Below the pieces are notes generated by a model, which worked only from the letters and a program-made list of their open reading frames with translations, ran no database searches and was not told the origin of the DNA. A stretch of 64,000 nucleotides of DNA from JAICUF01 sp038250675 (lineage in GTDB: Bacteria; Gemmatimonadota; Gemmatimonadetes; Gemmatimonadales; GWC2-71-9). Where the stretch lies: assembly GCA_038250675.1 (NCBI GenBank), contig JBBSCB010000005.1:1-64000 (forward strand), in the 5' to 3' direction. A program made the translations under genes and the position numbers. The number at the start of each line of letters is the position of its first letter. Within the stretch, counting starts at the first letter, position 1. Of the stretch, positions 8,360-16,141 are shown one piece after another.

Positions 8360-8917
8360 CTACCGATGATTCCGGCCGCCCTGCCGGCCGTTCGACTGGT
8401 TGCCGCGGTCGTCGCGGCGGCCGTGGCGCTTGTCGGAACGGGCGTCGCGACGGTCGTCACGCCGATCGTTCCGCTGGCCGTATCGATCGTCGCGGCGATC
8501 GTCCCGGCGGTCGTACCGATCGTCGCGGCGATCAGCGCGCTGGCCGTAGCCGTGGCCATAGTCATCGCGATCATCCCAGTCCCGATAGAGCCGGCCGCCG
8601 CGCTGGTAGACCACTTCCTGACGGACGTAGCGACCGCGGAACCGGTTGTCCCACCGGTCGTAGTACCGTCCATCGACGTAGTAGACGGTAACCGGACGGT
8701 ACCCGTTGCTCCTCCACCATCCGTCCCCGCGGCGTCCCTGGCCACCCAGCTGGATCCGCGCGATGACGACGACACGCGGATCGCGGCTCGATGCGGTCGT
8801 GATGGCGGGAATGGCGATGTGAATCTGCGGCATGATGCGGAGCGGCTGCGCATCGGCCGCGGGGGGAACCGCGCCGAGCGCGAGCGCAAACGAACCTACG
8901 ACCAGAGCGGAACGCAT
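8360..8917 (-). CDS. Secreted low-complexity Arg/Asp-rich protein
   Basis: The protein has 185 residues with a signal peptide (MRSALVVGSFALALGAVPPAADA). The N-terminal half has aromatic-rich segments (VTVYYVDGRYYDRW, RQEVVYQRGGRLYRDWDD), a pattern seen in small secreted proteins with short YY-rich repeats. From about residue 108 to the end it is almost only Asp, Arg, Tyr, Gly, Asn and Gln (DDRYDRRDDRRDDRYGQRND and similar). It is a mixed-charge, probably disordered tail that may bind surfaces, metals or polyanions. No enzyme motif is seen. The repeats are imperfect at DNA level (runs of cgtcgcggcgatc-like units). Confidence 0.7.
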   Translation of the reverse strand: MRSALVVGSFALALGAVPPAADAQPLRIMPQIHIAIPAITTASSRDPRVVVIARIQLGGQGRRGDGWWRSNGYRPVTVYYVDGRYYDRWDNRFRGRYVRQEVVYQRGGRLYRDWDDRDDYGHGYGQRADRRDDRYDRRDDRRDDRYGQRNDRRDDRRDARSDKRHGRRDDRGNQSNGRQGGRNHR

Positions 8918-9050
8918 GGGACACCTCGATGGTAAGGGACGACGTTGGGGCGTCTCCCCCCGATGCGAACGGCGTGCCAGCGCGTAACTGGTTGCGAGTC
9001 AACGATCTGATTTGCAGCTTGGAGGTGCGGGCGTCCTCGGAAGCAGACGG

Positions 9051-9419
9051 TCAGGAGCGGCGACCGGCCTTGGAGCGGGACGCCGTGGTGGCGGCCGGCC
9101 GGCGCGTCGTCCCAGACACGGCACGACATGGCACAGCAACCGCCGGCTCCTCCGGACGCTGATCGAACAGCGTCGGCTCCGCCTCGATTACCACCGGCGA
9201 CGGAGCGGATCGCCGGGGCACGGGCACGCCGGCCGACTCGCGCGTCTCCGCCTGGCTGTCGATCCACTCACATACAATCCGGAACGCCTCCTCGCGGTCA
9301 CAGCCGAAGGCGGCGGAGAGATACGGAATGGCGCCGTACATGTTGCTGCGGCCGCCGGCGCGGAGCCGTCGCAGAAAACTGAAATACCGGTTCGGCCGGC
9401 CGGCCGCCCGCTCGCCCAT
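9051..9419 (-). CDS. Small conserved-looking cytoplasmic protein, unknown
   Basis: The protein has 122 residues from the ATG at 9419 (MGERAAGRPNRYFSFLRRL). The first 60 residues look structured and helical (MYGAIPYLSAAFGCDREEAF, then RIVCEWIDSQ). The rest is a Pro/Arg/Thr-rich tail that may be disordered. The upstream 86 bases are markedly AT-rich for this genome and probably hold its promoter. Frame extension above 9419 runs through that promoter-like DNA, so I rejected it. No family is recognised. Confidence 0.55.
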   Translation of the reverse strand: MGERAAGRPNRYFSFLRRLRAGGRSNMYGAIPYLSAAFGCDREEAFRIVCEWIDSQAETRESAGVPVPRRSAPSPVVIEAEPTLFDQRPEEPAVAVPCRAVSGTTRRPAATTASRSKAGRRS

Positions 9420-9505
9420 CACGCATCTCCCGGAACCAGGAAGGACCCAACATATTGCAAACAAATACGTTGTAGCATCATGACGTACCCGAATATAGAC
9501 CGAAG
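9420..9505 (-). promoter_or_regulatory. AT-rich promoter region of the small gene at 9419
   Basis: Read on the minus strand, this spacer contains TTGTTTGCAATATGTTGGG. It is one of the few AT-rich islands in the window, between the cyclo-ligase stop and the small gene. The boxes are not close enough to a known consensus to assign -35 and -10 firmly. Confidence 0.35.
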
Positions 9506-10090
9506 TCACGCTCCCGACAAGCTGCCGTCATAGACGGTGTCCTCGGTGATCACCAGGTGCATCGGCACGTCCGCCGGCGTCATCGGCACGGCATCCACCA
9601 GCTGGCACTCGTACGCCAGCGCCACGCGGTGCGCGTCCTGACGTGCCCGGCCAAGGAGTCGATCGTAGTAGCCGCGGCCATGTCCCAGCCGCCCGCCCGC
9701 CCGATCGAACGCCACTCCCGGCACGAGGAACAGATCGACCTCCGTCGGGTCCACCCACCGCCCGGGCAGCTCTCGCAGTGCGGGTGACGGCTCGAGCAGT
9801 CCGTACGGCGCGGGCGCCAGCTCGTCGGGCGATTCCAGCAGGAACAGGTGCAACTCGCCCGCTGCCACCCAGGGCACCACCACCCGCTGCGCGGCCGCGA
9901 GCAGCGTCCGGATGAGCGGCAGCGTGCCGACTTCGCTTCCGACCCCGACGTAGGTGGCAACGGTGCGTGCGAGCGCGAAGCCGGGGAGCCGCCGCACCTG
10001 GCGGCCGATCGCGTCAGAGCGGGCCTCGCGATCGGTTTCCGCGTCGCGCCGCGCCAGGATCTCCCGGCGCAAGCGTGTCTTTTCGTGCAC
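9506..10090 (-). CDS. 5-formyltetrahydrofolate cyclo-ligase
   Basis: The protein has 194 residues, normal for the family (YgfA/MTHFS). It converts 5-formyl-THF to 5,10-methenyl-THF with ATP in the cytoplasm, recycling a stored one-carbon unit. Diagnostic motifs are TRLRREILARRDA near the start, the nucleotide/folate loop LVPGVAFDRAGGRLGHGRGY followed by YDR, and VALAYECQLVDAVPMTPADV near the end. It is divergent from the pterin/pABA genes at 10132-13017, so this locus groups folate-related functions. Confidence 0.92.
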   Translation of the reverse strand: MHEKTRLRREILARRDAETDREARSDAIGRQVRRLPGFALARTVATYVGVGSEVGTLPLIRTLLAAAQRVVVPWVAAGELHLFLLESPDELAPAPYGLLEPSPALRELPGRWVDPTEVDLFLVPGVAFDRAGGRLGHGRGYYDRLLGRARQDAHRVALAYECQLVDAVPMTPADVPMHLVITEDTVYDGSLSGA

Positions 10091-10131
10091 TCGGGCCTAC
10101 CTTTCTGGCGGCTTTGCCAGGAGAACCAGTC

Positions 10132-10623
10132 GTGCAGACGTTCCGCGTGTCGGTGAGCAAGGACTATCTGGTCTTTGCCTCGGCGCACTTCATTACGTTC
10201 GAGGGCCATCGCTGCGAGACGCTCCACGGTCACAATTACCGTGTCAGCGTGGCGGTCGAGGGCGACGTGGACGACGAGGTCCGCTTCGTCATCGACTTCA
10301 GCGTGCTCAAGCAGATCGTGCGCCGGCTGGTGGACGCCATCGACCATAAGGTGCTTCTGCCCATGCGCAACCCAAAGCTCGTGGTGAGCGAGACGGCGGA
10401 CCGGGTGGATGTCGCGGTGCACGGCACGCCGCGGTACACCTTTCCCCGCGGCGACTGCGCGCTCCTGCCGATGGCCAACAGCACCGCCGAAATGCTGGCC
10501 GAATACCTCGGGCTGCAGGTGCGCGACGAACTGGTCGCGCACGCGGGCGGCCGGTTGTCGCTGCTGGAGCTTGAGGTCGAGGAAAGTCCCGGCCAGTCCG
10601 CGCTCTTCCGCATCACGCTCTAG
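10132..10623 (+). CDS. queD: 6-pyruvoyl-tetrahydropterin synthase / QueD family
   Basis: The protein has 163 residues. The GTG at 10132 is preceded 8 bases upstream by AGGAG and gives the natural family start (VQTFRVSVSKDYLVFASAHF). Zinc-binding histidines and the catalytic cysteine are visible in CETLHGHNY, the CxxxHGH arrangement of QueD-type enzymes. LLELEVEESPGQSALFRI is the usual ending. The family acts on dihydroneopterin triphosphate, making 6-carboxytetrahydropterin for queuosine (QueD) or 6-pyruvoyl-tetrahydropterin for BH4 (PTPS). The PCD gene right behind it leans towards pterin cofactor use, so the QueD name is provisional. Confidence 0.82.
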   Translation: MQTFRVSVSKDYLVFASAHFITFEGHRCETLHGHNYRVSVAVEGDVDDEVRFVIDFSVLKQIVRRLVDAIDHKVLLPMRNPKLVVSETADRVDVAVHGTPRYTFPRGDCALLPMANSTAEMLAEYLGLQVRDELVAHAGGRLSLLELEVEESPGQSALFRITL

Positions 10624-10634
10624 ACGAGGAAGCC

Positions 10635-11006
10635 ATGCCCCGACACGAACCGACCTACGACGGCGCCGAGCTGGCGACGCGGCTGGCGCCGCTTCCCGGC
10701 TGGCGGCTCGCCGACGGAGCGATCGAGCGAACCTACAAGACCGATGGCTGGCCCACGACGCTGATGCTGGTCAATGCCATTGGCTTCATCGCCGAAGCGG
10801 CGGACCATCATCCGGACCTGGCGGTCAGCTGGGGCAGCGTCGTCGTCCGGCTCAACACCCACTCGGCCGGCGGCATCACCGACAAGGACCTGGAATTGGC
10901 GTCGGTGATCGAGCGGCAGGCGCTCTGGCGCCCGGCGGAGTCCGCGCTGACCGGCACGCCCCGCAAGTGGGTCCAGGCCGGGCCGGGCGAGCAGCCGGCG
11001 TCATGA
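10635..11006 (+). CDS. Pterin-4a-carbinolamine dehydratase
   Basis: The protein has 123 residues. The family signature is complete: ADHHPDLAVSWGSVVVRLNT followed by HSAGGITDKD, with the two adjacent histidines, the tryptophan, the second histidine and the closing aspartate. The enzyme dehydrates 4a-hydroxy-tetrahydrobiopterin to regenerate the cofactor of aromatic amino-acid hydroxylases (PhhB); some homologues act in folate or molybdopterin metabolism instead. It starts 11 bases after the QueD/PTPS stop with a good ribosome site (GAGGAAGCC) and its stop overlaps pabB (ATGA). Confidence 0.92.
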   Translation: MPRHEPTYDGAELATRLAPLPGWRLADGAIERTYKTDGWPTTLMLVNAIGFIAEAADHHPDLAVSWGSVVVRLNTHSAGGITDKDLELASVIERQALWRPAESALTGTPRKWVQAGPGEQPAS

Positions 11007-12433
11007 CCGGCGCGGCGCCGCTCACCGAGCGGCTCGCGCCGATGCCGGACCCGTTGGAGGCATACGCCCGCGTGTCCGGCCTGCCCCTCCCCATCTTCCT
11101 CGACAGTGCGGAGCGCGGACCACGCGGCCGCTATTCGTTCGTCGCCGCCGATCCGGTGGTGATGATCCGCGTTCGATCCGGGCGCACCGAGCGGCGCGCC
11201 CGCGGCGGCGGCTGGACCCCGGTCACGGGCGACGCGCTCGAGGCGGTGGCCCGCGAGCTCGACCCGTGGCGCGTGGCGCCGGTCCCCGGAATTCCGCCGT
11301 TTCAGGGAGGCGCCGCCGGCTACATCGGCTATGAATGGGGCGCGACGCTCGAGCGGGTGCCGGTCGCCACCCACGACGACCTCGCGCTGCCCGACCTGCT
11401 GCTCGGCGTGTACGCCTGGGTACTCGCCTGGGACCATCTCGAAGGCGCGGCGTGGATCGTCGCGACGGGAATCGGTGGCGGCGATCCCGGGCGCACGGTG
11501 CGGGAGGTGGGCGCCCGGCTCGCCGGAGCGGCGTGCCCCGATCCCCCGCCCGCCGACCAGCGCCCTTCTCGCCCCTCCGTCGCCACCTGCGACGTGACGG
11601 CGCTGGCGCCGTCGAGGGCGCGATCCACCTTCACGCCCGAGGGGTACCGTGCGGCGGTGGCCCGGGTGCGTGAATACATCCGGGCAGGCGACCTGTTTCA
11701 GGCCAACATCTCGCAGCGGTTCTCGGTCCCGGTGGCGGGCTCGACGCTGGCGGCGTACGGCCGGCTCCGGTCGCGGCATCCGGCGCCATTCGGCGCGCTG
11801 ATCGAGACGGAAGACTTCGCGGTGCTCAGCGCATCACCGGAGCGGTTTCTGGCGGTCGACGCCGGGCGGGTGGAGACGCGTCCGATCAAGGGTACCCGCC
11901 CGCGCGGCAGCGACGCCGGCGAGGATGCCGTTCTTGCGGCCGAGCTCGGCGCGAGCGCCAAGGATCGGGCGGAAAACGTGATGATCGTGGACCTGCTGCG
12001 AAACGACCTCTCACGCGTCTGCGTGCCCGCGAGCATTCGCGTGACCGAACTCTGCGCGCTCGAGACGCACCCGACGGTGCACCATCTCGTCTCCACCATT
12101 ACCGCCGATCTGGCCCCGGGCGCAACGGCGGCGGACCTGGTGCGGGCGTCGTTCCCGGGCGGCTCGATCACCGGCGCGCCCAAGATCCGCGCAATGGAAA
12201 TCATCGCGGAGCTCGAGCCCACGCGCCGCGGCGTGTACTGCGGCGCGATCGGCTACTTCAGCGTGACCGGAGCAATGGACACGAGCATCGCGATCCGCAC
12301 GGCCGTCGTCCGCCGGGGAACGGCATGGGTGGCGGCGGGCGGCGGCATTACGCTCGACTCGGATCCGGCGGCGGAGTACGACGAGACGATCGCCAAGGTG
12401 CGCGGTCTCCTGGCGGCGCTGGAGGACCGATGA
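11003..12433 (+). CDS. pabB: Aminodeoxychorismate synthase component I
   Basis: The protein has 476 residues. The chorismate-binding domain is complete: DLFQANISQRFSVPV, ENVMIVDLLRNDLSRVC and FPGGSITGAPKIRAMEI. The segment RPIKGTRPRG carries the PIKGT lysine that forms a covalent intermediate in PabB and is replaced by alanine in TrpE. This identifies aminodeoxychorismate synthase (pABA, folate) rather than anthranilate synthase. The ATG at 11003 overlaps the PCD stop and the gene ends in an ATGA overlap with pabA. Confidence 0.92.
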   Translation: MTGAAPLTERLAPMPDPLEAYARVSGLPLPIFLDSAERGPRGRYSFVAADPVVMIRVRSGRTERRARGGGWTPVTGDALEAVARELDPWRVAPVPGIPPFQGGAAGYIGYEWGATLERVPVATHDDLALPDLLLGVYAWVLAWDHLEGAAWIVATGIGGGDPGRTVREVGARLAGAACPDPPPADQRPSRPSVATCDVTALAPSRARSTFTPEGYRAAVARVREYIRAGDLFQANISQRFSVPVAGSTLAAYGRLRSRHPAPFGALIETEDFAVLSASPERFLAVDAGRVETRPIKGTRPRGSDAGEDAVLAAELGASAKDRAENVMIVDLLRNDLSRVCVPASIRVTELCALETHPTVHHLVSTITADLAPGATAADLVRASFPGGSITGAPKIRAMEIIAELEPTRRGVYCGAIGYFSVTGAMDTSIAIRTAVVRRGTAWVAAGGGITLDSDPAAEYDETIAKVRGLLAALEDR

Positions 12434-13017
12434 TCCTCGTGATCGACAACTACGACTCGTTCGTACACACGCTCGCGGGTTACGTGCGGGGGCTGGGCGG
12501 CGATCCGCTGGTCCGCCGCAACGACGCGATGTCGCTCGAGGAGATCGCGGTGCTTGCGCCGTCCCGGATCATCATCTCGCCGGGCCCGCGCACACCGGCC
12601 GAGGCGGGCATCGCGGTCGCGGTGGTCCGGCGGTTCGGGGCGACGGTGCCGGTGCTGGGAGTCTGCCTCGGTCATCAGTGCATTGCGGCCGCGTACGGCG
12701 GCCGAATCGTGCGGGCCGCGCACCCGATGCACGGGCGTGCCTCGGTCATCCGTCATGACGGCACCGGGATCTTCGGCGGCCTGCCGCCGTCCTTTCTCGC
12801 GGCCCGCTACCATTCGCTGGTGGTGGAGCGGGGATCGCTGCCGCGCGACGTTCGCATCACGGCAGAGAGCGACGACGGCGAGATCATGGCCATCGCGCAT
12901 AGCAGCCATCCGGTCACCGGTGTACAGTTTCATCCCGAGTCGATCCTGAGCGAGCACGGCCACGCCATGCTTCGGGCCTTTCTTGAGACTGGGAGGACCG
13001 CCGCCAATGTCGTCTGA
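12430..13017 (+). CDS. pabA: Aminodeoxychorismate / anthranilate synthase glutamine amidotransferase
   Basis: The protein has 195 residues, a class I glutamine amidotransferase. The start MILVIDNYDSFVHTLAGYV is typical. The nucleophile cysteine is in VLGVCLGHQCI and the His-Glu pair in GVQFHPESIL. It supplies ammonia to PabB. The start codon overlaps the pabB stop (ATGA), so the two subunits are co-translated. PabA and TrpG cannot be told apart by sequence and one protein may serve both complexes; the pairing with a PIKGT PabB decides the name. Confidence 0.9.
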   Translation: MILVIDNYDSFVHTLAGYVRGLGGDPLVRRNDAMSLEEIAVLAPSRIIISPGPRTPAEAGIAVAVVRRFGATVPVLGVCLGHQCIAAAYGGRIVRAAHPMHGRASVIRHDGTGIFGGLPPSFLAARYHSLVVERGSLPRDVRITAESDDGEIMAIAHSSHPVTGVQFHPESILSEHGHAMLRAFLETGRTAANVV

Positions 13018-14092
13018 CCGCCGAATCGCCATCGCCGCCGCGGTGCTGCTTGCTGCGTGCGGCGCCGAGCCACGCGCGCCCGCCGCCGGCCAGCCGGCTA
13101 CCCGGGCGCATGCGGCACCGTCCCGCCGGCTGGTCTACGTCACCAATGAGGGCGCCGCCTCGCTCAGCATCATCGACGCTGCCACAGACAGCGTGATCGC
13201 CACGATCCCCCTCGGACGCCGGCCGCGGGCCGTGCGCGCGGGCCCCGACGGTCGCGTCTTCGTGGCGCTCAATGGACCGCCCGACTGCGCCCAGACGACG
13301 CCGGGCGCGCGGTGTTCCGACACTGGCGCGGACACGGCCGGCGACGGCATCGCGCTGGTGAATGTGGCCGCGCGACGCGTGGACCGGGTCCTGCCCGGCG
13401 GCCCCGGTCCCGAGGCGCTTGACGTGAGCGCCGACGGCAAGCGCCTGTACGTCGCCAGCGCGAATACCCCCACCATCTCGATCATCCAGGTTGCGAGCGG
13501 GCGGGTGCTCCGGACGATCGTGGTGAGCCACGGAGCGACGGCGGTCCGTCTGCGACCCGACGGCAAGGAACTCTGGGTCGCGAATGCGGCGGATCACGGT
13601 GTCACGATCATCGGCACGGACAGCGGGCGCGTCCTGGGGCATGTCGTGGCGGACCGGCGGCCGCGTGCCGTGGCGTTCGCGCCCGACGGCCGGACCGCGT
13701 ACGTCGGCGGTGAGGCGGGCGGTACGCTGTCGATCATCGACGTGGCAACGCGGGTCGTGCGGACCGTGGTCCACCTGCCGAAGGGTGCTCAGCCGATGGG
13801 TATCGCCGTCGCACCCGACGGCGGACGAATCTATGTGACGACGGGCAAAGGCGGGACGGTGCTGGCGGTGAACGCGGCGACCTCGCAGGTGACGGCCAGC
13901 GTCGCGGTGGGGCCGATGCCCCTGGGGATCGCGCTCACGCCGGATGGCCGGCGGCTGTACACCGCCAATGGCGCGTCCAACGACGTCACCGTGGTGGACG
14001 CCGCGACGATCCAGGTGCTGAAGCGGATCCCGGCCGGAGCAATGACATCGGGCGCGGCGATCGGCACGGAGGCGGGTCCCGCGGCGCACTAG
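13007..14092 (+). CDS. YVTN-type beta-propeller lipoprotein
   Basis: The protein has 361 residues. The ATG at 13007 is preceded by GGGAGG and followed by a lipoprotein signal (AAAVLLAACGAE). The mature part is made of about seven 40-residue repeats of the YVTN/NHL kind (LVYVTNEGAASLSIIDAAT, KRLYVASANTPTISIIQVAS, RRLYTANGASNDVTVVDAAT). They predict a seven-bladed propeller exposed to the periplasm or surface. One blade carries an insert with a cysteine pair (DCAQTTPGARCSDTG) that could form a disulfide. It starts 11 bases before the pabA stop but is functionally unrelated. The ligand is unknown. Confidence 0.8.
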   Translation: MSSDRRIAIAAAVLLAACGAEPRAPAAGQPATRAHAAPSRRLVYVTNEGAASLSIIDAATDSVIATIPLGRRPRAVRAGPDGRVFVALNGPPDCAQTTPGARCSDTGADTAGDGIALVNVAARRVDRVLPGGPGPEALDVSADGKRLYVASANTPTISIIQVASGRVLRTIVVSHGATAVRLRPDGKELWVANAADHGVTIIGTDSGRVLGHVVADRRPRAVAFAPDGRTAYVGGEAGGTLSIIDVATRVVRTVVHLPKGAQPMGIAVAPDGGRIYVTTGKGGTVLAVNAATSQVTASVAVGPMPLGIALTPDGRRLYTANGASNDVTVVDAATIQVLKRIPAGAMTSGAAIGTEAGPAAH

Positions 14093-14095
14093 CGC

Positions 14096-16141
14096 TCACG
14101 GGGCCGGCACGCCCAGCTCGTGGCAGACGAACGTCCACGTGTCAGTCAGCTCATCGAGCTGCTTGGTGAGCGGCTTGCCGGCACCGTGCCCGGCCTGCGC
14201 CTCAAGCCGCAGCAGCACCGGCCGCTCCGACGACGTCGCCGCCTGGAGCCGGGCGGCCATCTTCCGGGCGTGCATCGGATCGACGCGGCTATCGCTCTCC
14301 GCGGTGGCCAGCAGCACCGCGGGGTAGCCGACGCCTTCCTGCACGTGATGATATGGGGAATACGCCCGGAGCCACCGGAACTGCCCGGGATCGTCGGCCG
14401 ACCCGTACTCCGGAATCCACAGCCGGGCGATCAGAAACCGGTGATACCGCAGCATGTCCAGCAGCGGCACCTGGATCACCACGGCACGGAAGAGATCGGG
14501 CCGCTGGGTCAGCAGCGCGCCCGCAAGCAGGCCGCCGTTGGAGCCGCCCGCAAGCGCCAGCCGCTCCGGCCGGGTGTACCCCTGTCCGATGAGCCACTCG
14601 GCGACGGCGATGCAGTCGTCGAAGGTGTTCTGCTTGGTCCCCAGCATCCCGCCCTGGTGCCACGCCTCGCCGTATTCGCCGCCGCCGCGAAGATTGGGCA
14701 CCGCCAGCACGCCGCCCCGCTCCAGCCAGAAGAGCAGCGAGCGGGAGAAGGCCGGCGTCATGCTGATGTTGAACCCGCCGTACCCCGTGAGATATGTGGG
14801 ACTCCGACCGTCGAGCGCGATGCCACGCGGTGCCACGACGAACATCGAGACCGGCGTGCCGTCGCGCGATGGAACGCTCACCTGCCGCACCTCGAACCGG
14901 GACGGGTCCACGTCCGCCTCCACCTGCCGCCAGAGCGACGTCCCGCCGCCGGCGAGGTCGATCCGGTAGATCCCCGGCGGGACCGCGTAGGTCGAGAAGC
15001 CGTAGAACAACTCGACCCCGTCGGGCTCCGCGCCCAGGCCAAAGAGACTGCCGGCGGCGGGTAGCGGCACGTCGCGCGGCGCGCCGCCGTCCGGGCCGGT
15101 GAGGACGAGGCGGGATGTGGCATGCTCCAGGTAATGCAGCGCGAGGTGATCACGCGTGACCACGACGGCATCCAGCACCGCGTGCTCACGCGGCGCGACG
15201 AGGGTCCGCCAGTGCTCGCGTCCGGGGCGCGCCGCATCGGCGGCGTACAGACCGCAGGTCGGCGCCTCGACGTTGGTGCGCACGTAGAGGCGACCGCGGA
15301 CCACCTGGCCCTCGAACAGCGCCGGCAATCCCTGCGCGACGGCCACGAAGCCGGTGCCGGCCTCGAGATCGCGCAGGTAGAGATCGGTCTGGTCGAACGT
15401 TCGCGCGACGGTAACCAGCAGCCAGCGGCCGTCCGGCGACAGGCTCACCCCGGGCCAGTGTTCCTTCTGCTCCGGCTGGAAGACGAGCGGGTCGGCGGCG
15501 GGGTCAGTGCCGAGGCGATGAACGTAGACGGCGCGATGATACTGCTCGTCGCCCGCCGGCACACTGCCGACGGCGGGATAGCGCGTGTAGTAGAAGCCGC
15601 TGGCATCGGGGAGCCAGGCGAGATCGGCGGCGCGGGTGTCAGGAATGCGATCGGGACGGTGGTCCAGCGACACGAGGTCGAGCAGGTGGAGCACGCTGCG
15701 CTCGCTGCCGTCCTCGGACAGGCCGTACGCCAGGAGGCGGCCGTCTTCGCTGGGATAGTACCAGTCGAGCGCCGTGGTACCGGCCGCGTTGAGGAGGTTC
15801 GGGTCGATCGCGACGCGGTCGGCGCCGTCGGCGCCGTTGCGCACGTAGAGCACCGGCTGGTTCTGGCTGCCGTCGCGCCGGAGATAGACGTAGCGACCGG
15901 ACGCCGGCGTCGGCACGCCGATGCTCCCGATGGCCAGCAGCTCTTCGAGCCGGCGACGGATCCCGGCGCGCTCGGGCACCGCGGCGAGCCACGCCTCGGT
16001 GCGCGCATTCTGCGCCGCGGTCCAGGCGGTGACCGCCGGATCCTGCCCGTCCTCCAGCCAGCGGTAGGGATCGGCCACCGGCTCGCCGTGCAGCACGTCC
16101 ACCGCGTCGGAGAGCGGCGTGCCCAGGCGGTCAGTCGCCAA
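14096..16141 (-). CDS. Prolyl oligopeptidase (family S9A)
   Basis: The protein has 681 residues, the normal size. It starts with the family N-terminus (HGEPVADPYRWLEDGQDPAV), followed by the seven-bladed gating propeller. The C-terminal alpha/beta-hydrolase has the nucleophile in ALAGGSNGGLLAG (about residue 533), the acid in TAESDSRVDPMHARK and the histidine in QAGHGAGKP. It cleaves short peptides after proline. There is no signal peptide, so it is probably cytoplasmic. The gene overlaps the 3' end of pfkA by 11 bases and is third in a selW-pfkA-POP run. Confidence 0.95.
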   Translation of the reverse strand: MATDRLGTPLSDAVDVLHGEPVADPYRWLEDGQDPAVTAWTAAQNARTEAWLAAVPERAGIRRRLEELLAIGSIGVPTPASGRYVYLRRDGSQNQPVLYVRNGADGADRVAIDPNLLNAAGTTALDWYYPSEDGRLLAYGLSEDGSERSVLHLLDLVSLDHRPDRIPDTRAADLAWLPDASGFYYTRYPAVGSVPAGDEQYHRAVYVHRLGTDPAADPLVFQPEQKEHWPGVSLSPDGRWLLVTVARTFDQTDLYLRDLEAGTGFVAVAQGLPALFEGQVVRGRLYVRTNVEAPTCGLYAADAARPGREHWRTLVAPREHAVLDAVVVTRDHLALHYLEHATSRLVLTGPDGGAPRDVPLPAAGSLFGLGAEPDGVELFYGFSTYAVPPGIYRIDLAGGGTSLWRQVEADVDPSRFEVRQVSVPSRDGTPVSMFVVAPRGIALDGRSPTYLTGYGGFNISMTPAFSRSLLFWLERGGVLAVPNLRGGGEYGEAWHQGGMLGTKQNTFDDCIAVAEWLIGQGYTRPERLALAGGSNGGLLAGALLTQRPDLFRAVVIQVPLLDMLRYHRFLIARLWIPEYGSADDPGQFRWLRAYSPYHHVQEGVGYPAVLLATAESDSRVDPMHARKMAARLQAATSSERPVLLRLEAQAGHGAGKPLTKQLDELTDTWTFVCHELGVPAP

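Noticed and set aside
8360..8560. CRISPR-like short repeats
   Set aside because: The units are imperfect, without spacers, and encode the Arg/Asp repeats of the secreted protein.
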